From: Plantago elongata
Taxonomy: Eukaryota; Streptophyta; Magnoliopsida; Lamiales; Plantaginaceae
DNA: 64,000 nt
Assembly: GCA_036897095.1 (NCBI GenBank)
Contig: JAYMSP010000112.1
Location: forward strand, 1 to 64,000
Reading direction: 5' to 3'
Notes under the pieces: generated by a model
The model's database searches: none
What the model was told of the DNA's origin: nothing
The model's input: only the letters and a program-made list of their open reading frames with translations
Translations under genes and position numbers: made by a program
Shown here: piece by piece, positions 1 to 10,738 of the stretch
Numbering within the stretch: the first letter of the stretch is position 1
Layout: every line of letters starts with the position of its first letter

Positions 1-48
<48 letters not shown>

Positions 49-160
49 AATTTTTGAGGCAAGATGGTACTACTGCAAACGACCAAACGTGTATATATAT
101 ATATATATATATATGTGAATTTTTGAGGCAAGATGGTACTACTGCAAACGACCAAACGTT
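1..160. repeat. TA/TG microsatellite with a 45-bp direct repeat
   Basis: A (TA)n tract runs from the window edge into a short (TG)n tract. A 45-bp segment beginning gtgaatttttgaggc occurs at 46-90 and again, apparently unchanged, at 115-159. The two copies are separated by a second (TA)n tract of about 23 bp, so the period is 69 bp. This looks like local slippage or unequal exchange around TA repeats. The first tract is cut by the window edge. Confidence 0.9.
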
Positions 161-2102
161 TTCATAAATATAATGAATGACGTATTTCACTTATTTTTCT
201 TAAAGGACTGTTATAGAACTTTTCGGTTTAAATCGAATGATAAATAAATTTATACCACTCATGCATCAAAAGATCCATTAGATGACAAGTTGATGCACGC
301 AAATGCGGGTGAGGAATCATAACCCAAAGAATTAGGGCTAGGGCATGTTTCTTCCCACTCAAATTGAATATTAAAAAAAAAAAATTCAATTTCAATTGAA
401 AAAAGCCACTCAAATTTTATCACAATCAATCTCTTAAAAATCGAAAGCATTCATCTAGCAGTAATAAGGCTCAGTAACTAAGAAATAGCAATCCACCTTC
501 GTTTTAAGCTTTAGATATACAGCATTAGAATTGCAGTACAACGAAAATTATCACGATGAACACCCATGTAGGAACATATAGGCTTGGAAGAGTAATGATC
601 AATCATCATACTGCATAAACATTAATCAAGAACCTCAATTGGCAGATAACAAAAGTTAAACTAAGGGTCATTTCTGAACAAAACAAAGCTTTCATCCATG
701 GTGAAACCTAAGGGTCATTTGATTGGAAAGCCGAAGGGATTCATGAGATATAAGCTTCCCATGCTCTCCCTCCATCCTATTTATTTTCGACTATAATCTG
801 CATATGTGAACTGAAACGTAAGTTTCTATACAATCTGACTCTGGCAAGGGTTCTATCTCTAAAAAAATGTAAAGAATAGAGATACTTGTTTCGGGAACTA
901 GGGAGTAGAAAAATAATCTTAGCTTGCCAAGAGTAACCCCTCAACTGTGATAGATATTGGTCCAAGATGCAGTAAATATTCACCACTGTCTCACTGTGCT
1001 TTATTCAGACTACTCTGCCTCTGTAAAACTCAAGCTCTTGCTTCGTGTGCATATATCATCTGTGAATTTATTGTCGTTGGCACTTCTTGTTGCTGCATTT
1101 CAATGATGATCTGACATGACCAGGACAAGTCCGGCTACACTGATCTAGGTTCAACCTGGGTCTGGGAAAATTATACGGCCCAGACCAAGTGATAAGTATT
1201 CAATGGGCACCACATTACCTGCACTTGCCACCCTAGGACTACCAAGCATCTCCTTGTTGATACAGGAGTTTTCACAGAAACCCTTGTAACTATATAAGAA
1301 TAAATAAAAAAATTAAATCAATAATAGAAAGAAAATTGCCCATAATGAAACAGCAACCACTACTTGAAGAATCCTAGGAACTTACCAAAGAATATTGATG
1401 CCTGCCTGCAGCTTGTTCATGCAATGGAAGTCACAAACAAATCCAATTCAATGGAAGTATATGTAAACCAGTTCCCTTTTTCATATTTATTGTTAATTAA
1501 CTATACTAACATGATATGACAACCAGTCAACTACACCATGATTTTCAGTTTTTACCTACTGTGTTAAACTATACTAACTAAGCGTGGGAGAGGGTAGAGG
1601 CTTGAGAAGACTTTGATACCTTCAAGTAAAACCTTGATTTGAGAAGAAACCACTGTAGGCCAGAACAGCAACAATCCTCGGCAACAAGTAAAATAGATCC
1701 ATGCCAGCCTGCAACCTGTGCATGCAATGGAAGTCACAAACAAATCGATTTCAATGAGAAGCAGCTCTAGCCTTTTTCTTCTTTTTCTTGGTTTATTTAC
1801 TCAAGAGGTAGCATACTTACATATTGATTCTTGTCATCCAGATAGGTCAATGAAACCTAATGATCCTTTTCGATTATAGCATAGCACTATTGAACACATG
1901 TTTGGCACTTCAAATAAGGTTTTAGCCATCCCATTAGCCAAGATAAGTCAATGTCGCTCCCTTAATCAAAGTAACAAACCCTTGAAAAATAAGGACACAG
2001 ATCAACCTTGCTAGTTTGCATATTTTGAACCTTTTCTTGGTGAGCAATGAGGGAGTGGATGATGTTTCATTCAGCTCAATATTTCACTTCATCAAATCAT
2101 TG
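161..2102. other. Non-coding stretch downstream of the PPR gene
   Basis: Only short ORFs without recognisable domains are present. It lies 3' of the minus-strand PPR gene and may contain its 3' UTR or a non-coding transcript. A degenerate direct repeat is present: about 55 bp at 1404-1455 (containing catgcaatggaagtcacaaa) recurs at 1701-1760. No RNA gene or transposon ends were recognised. Confidence 0.5.
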
Positions 2103-3773
2103 TCAAATCCTTCTGCAGTTTAACTCCTGAAATATTTCTTTCAAGTCCTTAAGATAGCTACTAGTCGCTTTTCTTATCCTTCTCTTCTTCATCTCATCCT
2201 TTGTCTTGGCAACATCTTCCCATCTACCACCTATAGCATAAATATTGACTAGTAAATTGTAATGGTAAAAATTCTGTGGATCTTGTTTGATCAGGTGCTT
2301 CGCCATTTCTTCCGCTAATGCCTCATATCCTAAGAATCGACATTTTCCAAGCAGCCCAGCCATTGCTGAGGATTCTGGAGAAACACCATCATCAGTTGGA
2401 AAGTTTCGTAAGAAATCCACTGCCTCGTGCATTGAACCAATACCTGCTAAAAGATTAGCCATGCACCAGTAATGTGCAAAATTGGGTTTCACTTGAAAGA
2501 CATCAGTCATCTGGGAGAAGTAATTTCTTCCCTCTTTCAACATTCCCATACGGGCACAGGCACACAGAACGCCAACAAAGGTAACCTCATCAGGGCAAAT
2601 CCAGTTCCCTTCATCGTTCTTAAAATCCCTATCAGAATCAACTGTTGATTCATTGTTTAATTTGCTCACGTCTACCATTTTTCCAAACAAACTGAGACCA
2701 TCCACAGGATCCCCATGGATGCAATGACCCACAATCATTGAATTCCAAGTAACTACATTCTTGATCGGCATCCTACTAAAGATAACCTGGGCTACATCCA
2801 CCCTCTCACATTTACTATACATATCAATCATAACAGTATCCTTGATCAAACTTGAACCAGAAAACATCTTAACAAGAAACCCATGCACTGACCTTCCTTC
2901 CTTGAGTCTATTAGACCTCCCGCAAGCTACAAGTATATTCACCGCAGTCGTATCATCACTCTCCTTCCCCATCAGCATCATTTCCCTAAACAACTTCAGC
3001 ACATTCCCGGGTTTCCTGAGCTTCAAATACCCACTCATCATCACATTCCAAGAAACCACAGTCTTAACAGACATAGCATCAAACAGTTTATGTGCAACAT
3101 CCATCTCACCTTCCTCCACTAAACCCCCAATCACAGTGTTCCATGTCACCAAGTCTTTCACTGGCATTTCACCGAACACCTTCTGCGCAGAACCCATATC
3201 TCCAAAACACAAATAAAAATGAAGTAAAGAGTTCCTCACTTCCAAAACACCATCCACCCCAAACTTAAACACCTGCCCATGACACATTTCCCCAAACCTC
3301 AAATACCCCAACTTAGCACAAGCACTCATAATCGGTGGGAAAGTGAAACTATTAGGCCCAAAGACTCCACCTTTCAGCTTTTTAACATAAAAACGCAAAG
3401 CCTCTTCATTGAATTTACGTCTAGAATAGATCTGTAGTATAGTATTAACCGTAAAAACATTAGGGAAATATATACTCTTGAAAATCGATAGCGTGTAATT
3501 CAAATCGTCACATAATTTACTGGACAGCCTGAGCAACCGGCCAGAAAAAAGTGGGTCTTGGAAGACGCCGGTTGTGAAGAGGTAAGCTTGGATTTGAAAG
3601 AGGTGTCTTGAGGTTCGGCATTGGTCTAGGGAGTGAAGTGCTTTGGTTTTTACATTGGTTTTTTGTTCTTGAGGAAGGGAATGGATTGTGGTGAAATCAG
3701 GTGAAACGGAAGAAGATGAGTAGGGGTTTGAGGATTGAGAGAAGAGGGTTCTGTAGCGAATGGATTTTCCCAT
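2103..3773 (-). CDS. PLS-class pentatricopeptide repeat protein with E-type C terminus
   Basis: An intronless 556-residue protein. After a Ser/Arg-rich N terminus suited to an organelle transit peptide (about residues 1-45) come tandem PPR motifs. Typical signatures include DLVTWNTVIGGLVEEGEMD, VVSWNVMMSGYLK, MIDMYSKCERVDVAQVIFSRM and NVVTWNSMIVGHCIHG. The C-terminal part has the DEVTFVGVLCACARMGMLKEG and HYWCMANLL blocks and an E-type end (NFYHYNLLVNIYAIGGRWED). There is no DYW cytidine-deaminase domain. PLS/E proteins bind organelle RNA in a sequence-specific way and mostly guide C-to-U editing, borrowing a deaminase in trans. It resembles the Arabidopsis At3g51320-type protein, but that assignment is from memory. 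Intronless structure is normal for the family. The ATG at 3773 is followed by a plausible transit peptide. Confidence 0.93.
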   Translation of the reverse strand: MGKSIRYRTLFSQSSNPYSSSSVSPDFTTIHSLPQEQKTNVKTKALHSLDQCRTSRHLFQIQAYLFTTGVFQDPLFSGRLLRLSSKLCDDLNYTLSIFKSIYFPNVFTVNTILQIYSRRKFNEEALRFYVKKLKGGVFGPNSFTFPPIMSACAKLGYLRFGEMCHGQVFKFGVDGVLEVRNSLLHFYLCFGDMGSAQKVFGEMPVKDLVTWNTVIGGLVEEGEMDVAHKLFDAMSVKTVVSWNVMMSGYLKLRKPGNVLKLFREMMLMGKESDDTTAVNILVACGRSNRLKEGRSVHGFLVKMFSGSSLIKDTVMIDMYSKCERVDVAQVIFSRMPIKNVVTWNSMIVGHCIHGDPVDGLSLFGKMVDVSKLNNESTVDSDRDFKNDEGNWICPDEVTFVGVLCACARMGMLKEGRNYFSQMTDVFQVKPNFAHYWCMANLLAGIGSMHEAVDFLRNFPTDDGVSPESSAMAGLLGKCRFLGYEALAEEMAKHLIKQDPQNFYHYNLLVNIYAIGGRWEDVAKTKDEMKKRRIRKATSSYLKDLKEIFQELNCRRI

Positions 3774-6724
3774 TCGTTCGGATTGGATTGTTGCGGTGTT
3801 TGTTCAGCCTCCGCCTTTTGCAGCGGTCATGGCCAGCTCGAAGAGTTTTCTCAAGTTTCATTCACTCAGGAGTTGTGACATCGAATTAGGGCTGGTGTAT
3901 GAAGGAGGCAATTTGCAGATTGCCCCCTAAACTTTGAAATTTCTTTTTTTGGGTGATCGAGTTGAGCGGAGTATCTCATTACTCGAGTTTGATTCGGATT
4001 GTTATCTAGTTCGATTTTCACTCCGCTCGTTAATAAAATAATCTTTTGTCGAGCTTCAGTCTAGTTAAGTAGGCACGAGCTTGATTTTTATAGAATGAAT
4101 AGGTTCAAGTCCAGCTTATTTAGTTCGAACTTTAGTTGAGATGTGTTAGGAATCATCGATGAAAATATGTATAACATGTAGATATATTTACTTATATGTA
4201 CCTGAACTATTCATAAGCAATTACCATGGTAGTTGAATACTCGTTCAGAACTGAGTTTAGCTTTGTTCTTGAGACAATTCACGTTGATCGAACTCCGGTT
4301 TAAGCTAAGTTTCCTTTCGAGTTACTCGCGAACAATTTCATTCATTAGCACTTCTAGATGCTCAGTTTTATTATTAAGTTAGTGATTTTAGTGTTGTTAA
4401 TTTGAAGTAAGCAAATAAGCAAGAGTGTAACCGATCAATTACGATCATACTATATTACTCTCTCCGTTGTACTAAACTCAATATGTTTATCAAATTTTAT
4501 CCCACATAACTTTGTATAATTAAAAATATAAGGTACCTTAAAACTAATAATAACAATAAGTACCCAAAATTTTAATGTTTGATTTGTTATTTTAAATTTC
4601 ACTTAAACTTATATTATATGCAGTGGCGAAGCACTGCTGCTTTTTGTATTTGATTTTGTCTAACGTACGGTCCTATTGTCTTTTTTATAGATATGGTACA
4701 ATACTAGTTATCTATTTTCCTTTAGTGTTTCTTCAATTTTCACATGTTAATAGAGTGATGGAATATAAAGACTAACTATGGAATTTATTAACTCCGATAC
4801 ATTGTGATTGTGAAGTTTAAAAGTATAAGTTTTTGGATTTATCTATCAATTTGTTAATCAATTAATAGTATGCAACTTTTCTGTTATGTGGACAATCGTA
4901 TATTTGTAACTAAGGCCGTCCTCCATTATCCACCACTTCAAATGAGAATTATTCATGCATATAGATTTTTGTAATACATGTGCTAGAAATAATAAACTTA
5001 TTATATATTTAAATTTATTTTACATTAAACTAAAAATTTATTACGAAATATATCTATCTAAGTTCGATCCTGGTGAATTTTGGTTCTGCATTCGTCACTG
5101 ATTATATGTCACTCAAATGTGAAAGTTATATCGGACAGTGAGTGCTATATCTTGAATATTTCGGGACCTCTTCAAATTGGTATTATAAGAGGCAGTGAGT
5201 GCTATATCTTAAATTTTTTGAATATTTCGGACCTCTTCAAAATTTGAGTATGTTATAATATCCAAAGTTCAACACCAATTTACAAATATTCAGAAAAATT
5301 TTAGTAATTTTTTTAAAAAATTGTAATTTTTTTTCATTTTTAAATTATTTTTTATAATTTTATAATAATTTAATTTTTTAAAAATAACTTTATAATTTTT
5401 TAATATTCTTTATTAATTTTTATAATTTTATTTTAATTTTTAAAATATGTTTAAAAATAATTCTAAGTTTTAAAAATAATAGTCCTGGATTTATCAAGAT
5501 GCTGACACATGTCGTACAATCGGTCAAAATTGGCCGAACTGGTCAACTTAACCGAAAAATGGGTGAAAATTAATCGGAGTACCTAAATTTGAGATGCTAG
5601 TTGATATTTAGTACTTAAATTGAACACGACATATTTGAAGTATGAAAATCAGAAACGTCTCGGAGTACCTAAAATAGATTTTACCTTATTTTACAACATT
5701 AATGCTAAAACGTAGGACTCTTTTTACTAATCGCATAACACATTTTTAACAAATTGCAAATCAACTTAAAATTAAATTAAATTATAAAATAACCCATTAA
5801 CTTTAAAATAATACAATTTTATCCAAAAGTACTTTTATTTATGCATTACAATTTTCTAACATACGTATTTTTCTTCGAATCTTTAAATAAACATAATCGA
5901 AGAACACAAAATGTGGTTATGATTTTCAAACAATCTTAACTAAATTTTAAGAGTAATGTTATAATCTAAAATACTTAATCAAATCACACTTAAATTTACT
6001 TTAAAAAACAAACATAAAATGCATTGTTTGATAGTCCCTAGGGCAGCTAGATAGCCCTCCTGACAACCCTCATTTCAGGGCTGCCAGAGAACAGCGTCTG
6101 GCAATGCATAGGCTGCCAGAATTTGGCAGCGCTCTCGGCCGTCTTGGCATTTTGGAGGTTTTTTAATGTTTTTTAGTTTTAGTGAAGTACTGATAAATTT
6201 AAATATTCTAATATTATAAAGTAATTATACACAATATAGATATCAATTAAAAAAAATATATATATTTTTAGATTTGCAAACGATGTCATAATCTAATCAA
6301 TACTTGTATTATATAATTTTTTATTCTCATATCATGTTGTAATGTTTTTACGTTATTAGTTTCGAATATTTAAAGTATTATGGGATTACACGGAATGATG
6401 ATAAATATGAGGATTAAATTTTATATTTATAATATTTAAAGTATCTTTTATAATATATTAAAAAGTGTGCATCTAATAATTTCCTTTTTACAAACGCTTG
6501 ATGGGGGAAAGAAATGGAAAATTGACAATTGGGAAGAGGAAAAAACCTGGGGACAATGTAGAGAAGTGAACTATTTTATTTTGAACCCAAGAATCGTGCA
6601 AGTCATAGTACTCCAATCAACTTGATATCGTGCTGGAAAAATAGCAACTTTGGTTTTTGGCATCTTTAACAACAGCTTATCTTCTTCCTATTCCTCTCCC
6701 TCCCCCTCTTGTCATGTAACAACA
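3774..6724. other. AT-rich intergenic region between the divergent PPR and PRFB1 genes
   Basis: No coding ORF with family signal. It should contain both promoters. A Stowaway-like left end (ctctctccgttgta near 4459) has no clear partner. At 5136-5241 a segment of about 45 bp (cagtgagtgctatatctt ... atttcgg acctcttcaaa) is tandemly duplicated with small changes. At 6035-6150 a GC-richer island holds several ggctgcca/tggcagc inverted words that could fold, perhaps a decayed MITE. Confidence 0.5.
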
Positions 6725-9700
6725 ATGGAGGGCGTTTCAGTTGCCCTCAATAGGTGCTACATCCATCAAAAACCGCTTATCCTCCCCAAATCGAGAGTCT
6801 CTGCAAAACTCACGCATTACCCACCTGCAAATTTTCGACTTTCCCCAAAACTGCAGCTTTCTTTATCAAGCTACTGCTTTTACACTCATTCTTCACAATT
6901 TTCATCACTCTATTCATTTAAAGGTGAGCTTTTTATCATCTTCCCTCAACGATACATGGTTCTTAACCATGTTCTTATCGTGTAGTATACCGATATTATA
7001 TTACTTTCACCTACTACACATTCTTGTACTATTCTTGTTTATCTGCTTAATTACTTAAAGTTAAGAGCTTTTGTTAATTTAATTTCTTGTATCACAAGAA
7101 TGTGCAGTAGGTGAAGTTTACAGTGTCATTCGGTTATCGTAGTGATGTCTTTTAGCTGATGCAGAAGTTTTGGTATCAAATTCTATGAGTTCTTATTCAC
7201 TCATTTAAGTTGTTTACTGTTAGAGATAAGGTACATAATGTCTCCAAAATATTGGAGAATTCGATGACTAAATTACACACCTAAAGTTCGAGATTTTAGA
7301 TGAGATGGAATTCTATCATGAAACAGTCCTCGTTTTCTTTTGTGTTCATTATATAAGGAGTGCCAAAAGTTGGGAGAAATAATAGTTCAAAATATGGTGC
7401 GCGGGTTCTACTTTATGTGCGAATGTTGATTGGATTCTTGTTGGTTCTTCTCACTTCCTATCGGGGAGATTGTTTTTGTGAAAGCTATCACCTAGCTCTT
7501 GTGTCGTCATAATTCACATTAAAGTCGAAATTTCATGTATTGGTTATCTGACAACAGTGTAGCTCTAGTTGGAATGATGTATTATTCCTAATTGTTTGTG
7601 GCCTTGCGTTGTATACTGAAGAGAGAAGAGCTGTGTTTGCAACAACACCTGAGGTTGGAGTAAGTACCGACACCGACTCAAATGAATGGGAAATGCAAGG
7701 TAATATTCTATATCTTCAGTTATATTTTATTTATGTTCTCCTAATATAATTTTAGACTTACAAATCAATTTGTTGTATTTTTACTGGCAGATTTCTATAC
7801 ATTGAGAAAAGAAGTGGAGATTATCTCAGAGCGTGTCGAGGAGATCAGGGGTTCTGCTGGTCTAAAGCAGCTAGAAGAAAAACGTGCTGGACTTGAGGAT
7901 GCATCTGGCGATAGCTCTCTATGGGATGATCGTGCCAAAGCCCAGCAAACACTTCAGGCTCTAACTGAAGTCAAAGACAGAATACAACTTCTCAATGACT
8001 TCAAAACACAGGTCTTGGTTATTTTTCTCAGCTCACCATCACTTAATTTGTGCAACTTGTCAATATAAACAACTTTGAAGGATAAACATGAATCTTTTTT
8101 TTTAACTCTAATAATGCAGGTAGAAGATGCGGAAACAATAATCAACCTCACTGAGGAGATGGATTCCATTGATACAGGACTCCTTCAGGAAGCTGTTACT
8201 ATAATCAAGGAATTGAAGAAGGAGTTGGATCGATTTGAATTGACACAACTTCTTTCTGGACCCTATGACAAAGAAGGTGCTGTTATCAATATTACGGCTG
8301 GTGCAGGTGGTACTGATGCCCAGGTACAACCTTCTATCAGAATTAATTGAAGATCATTAACTGAATTGTAAAACATGTATGAAATTCATGGACTTGAGTT
8401 TCATTACATTTCGGATAAAATCTTCAAAATGAAAAAAATGTAAACATTTGTTCTGTTCTGGTAAGGGGGGAAAGAACAAAGGAAACAACAAAGGAAAGAA
8501 CGAGAAAAACTTATATAGTTTATGTTGTGTTCACCTGTTGAACTAAACCTTTTCCTATCCACAAACTGAAACAGATGTCAAACAGAATTTTAGTTTATCA
8601 TGATGCTTTCTCCTTTATTTATAAAGTCTTGATATATTCCAGTGCAGGATTGGGCTGACATGCTCCTCAGGATGTATGTGAGGTGGGGGGAGAAGCAGCG
8701 GTACAAGACTAAAGTGGTAGAGAAGTCCATGGGAGAAGAAGCTGGAATTAAGTCTGCTACTGTTGAAATTGAAGGCAAGTATGCATACGGTTACTTGTCT
8801 GGTGAGAAAGGAACTCACCGTATTGTTCGCCAGTCCCCTTTTAACTCTAAAGGTCTTCGTCAGGTAACCTGGGCATGTTCACAGGGCTTAATACTTTTTT
8901 TCCTCTCTTTTCCATATTAGTCTATGCTGACTTTGATGGTGTTATGGAAATGATTTCATGCAGACTAGCTTCAGTGGAGTTGAAGTCATGCCTCTACTCC
9001 CTGAGGAATCACTTAATGTTGATATCCCTGAAGAAGACTTGGATATCAGTACCTCTAGAGCAGGAGGAAAAGGTGGCCAAAATGTAAATAAGATTGAATC
9101 TGCCGTACGCATTACTCACATACCAACCGGTGTTGCAGTTCGTTGCACAGGTTAACCTCCCACATCTGTCTTTGTTCGTAACCTTTTTATCTGTAGTTTA
9201 TTTTACACTTTCATTTTTGTTGTCATTAGCTTGTTCAGGATAATCATAGTTAAGTCTAGGTAACATTTGTCTGCATTTTCCTTTGTTCTTCATCTGTTTT
9301 ACATCTCAATCTGACCATACATCTCAATCTGCGGTGCACGGTGGTCTCTTGATTTTCCATCTTTTTGTCAAAAATTATAACTGATTGATCTATGGATGGA
9401 CCTATATTGGAAGTCTGGAAAAGTAGCAAGTGCAAAAAGATGTCATACTTTTGTGTTCTTGAACCTATATATAGTGTATTGTAGCCTTGTAGGTGTAATA
9501 ATGAACTTGATGTATCACAAGAGTGGAAAGAGTATGTGAACCGTTGCTTTTTAGTTGACAGTTTTCATGTCTAATGATTTGGTGAATAAATTGAGGCGAA
9601 CTTGAAGCAAATTGCACTCAACTCGAATGAATGATGTTGCTGCAATCTAATGGTCTACTCTAATCTGCTATTGCAGAAGAGAGGAGTCAACTGGCAAATA

Positions 9701-9966
9701 AAATTAAAGCGATGATCAGATTAAAAGCGAAGCTGCTAGTGATAGCTGAGGAGCAAAGGGCATCTGAGATCAAGCAAATTAAAGGAGATTCTGTGAAGGC
9801 GGAATGGGGCCAACAGATACGGAATTATGTATTCCATCCTTACAAGTTGGTGAAAGATGTAAGAACAGGACATGAAACCTCAGATATTACTTCTGTAATG
9901 GATGGAGAGTTAGACCCCTTCATTAAAGCTTACCTTAAGCACAAGTTCAGCACTGCAACTGTATGA
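6725..9966 (+). CDS. PRFB1: Plastid class I peptide chain release factor (RF2 type, PRFB1/HCF109-like)
   Basis: Seven coding exons by splice consensus and phase: 6725-6923, 7622-7699, 7791-8011, 8120-8323, 8648-8863, 8964-9150, 9677-9966; total 464 residues, near the roughly 456 of Arabidopsis PRFB1. It ends translation at UGA and UAA by hydrolysing peptidyl-tRNA on plastid-type ribosomes. Visible signs are a Ser/Pro-rich N-terminal transit-like segment, a long helical region ([13 protein letters not shown]...), the [10 protein letters not shown] block, the stop-reading SPF motif in [11 protein letters not shown] (joined across exons 5-6), and the catalytic GGQ in [12 protein letters not shown]. 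The C terminus ([19 protein letters not shown]) is typical. The GGQ separates it from plant PrfB3, which lost release activity. The first in-frame ATG is at 6725 (acaacaATGG context). The mitochondrial paralogue is less likely from the C-terminal match. Confidence 0.9.
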
Positions 9967-10738
9967 GAACAACAATTTTTGTTCAGTGGCCTCTAATTGT
10001 TAGTTTCATTGCAAGCCTAGCCTAGAATTGTTAGCTGCCGTGCTTTTTGTAAAGTGTTGTAAACTTCCACACTTGTGTTGCTTGGGTGCAATGAAATCCA
10101 ATCGAATAATATGTTGCATTTGCATTCTAACATGGAATATGGACAATACTTGTGATTTTAGTATTCTTCTTCAGCAGAAATTTCTTGTTCCATAAAAGGA
10201 GTTGGTCGACCAGTCGTGTTGCATCCCAAACAATACCTGTGCCAAACATGTGTCGGAGAAACTATTAACCCATCTATATGTGTTAGCCAGTATAATGTCT
10301 TTACAAAATCCACTTAGTTAAATCCAAACTTCATGCACATGTCTTCAAACATAACAGGAATTACAGGGGAAGTGTATACATCAGCTTTAAATTGTATGTG
10401 TTGAGCCTCAACTTTCACTTTCTCATACTTTTGCTTCTCAGCCTCAGGTAAGAAAACGACAACACTTCAGCCAACTGAACTTGTATGTTTTACTCTATCG
10501 TTCAGTTTAAGATATTACAATTTGACAGCATGTACATTCATGTGAGACTAGCAAACGGGAGATCTTCTATTTTCTATACAACCACAGGCAGCAGATAGTG
10601 GCAATATGAAAGATCAGTTAGTTCAGAGATTTTATAGGACTTCAACTTTAAAGACCACCCTTCTCCGAGATAAATTCATTTGCAGCATAATTGATGTATC
10701 CTTCATTTCAAGCAGCATTCTTTCATAAATTTCTGTGT
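9967..10738. other. Convergent 3' UTR region of PRFB1 and the SDR gene
   Basis: Tail-to-tail spacing of about 770 bp. It holds AT-rich 3' UTR sequence with polyadenylation-like words (for example cgaataatatg near 10105) and no coding signal. Confidence 0.6.

Noticed and set aside
2761-3216. 151-codon ORF on the plus strand inside the PPR gene
   Set aside because: It is the antisense shadow of the PPR frame, with no family signal of its own.
6725-9966. Assignment as PrfB3, the release-inactive plastid paralogue
   Set aside because: The GGQ and SPF motifs are both present, so a working release factor is more likely.
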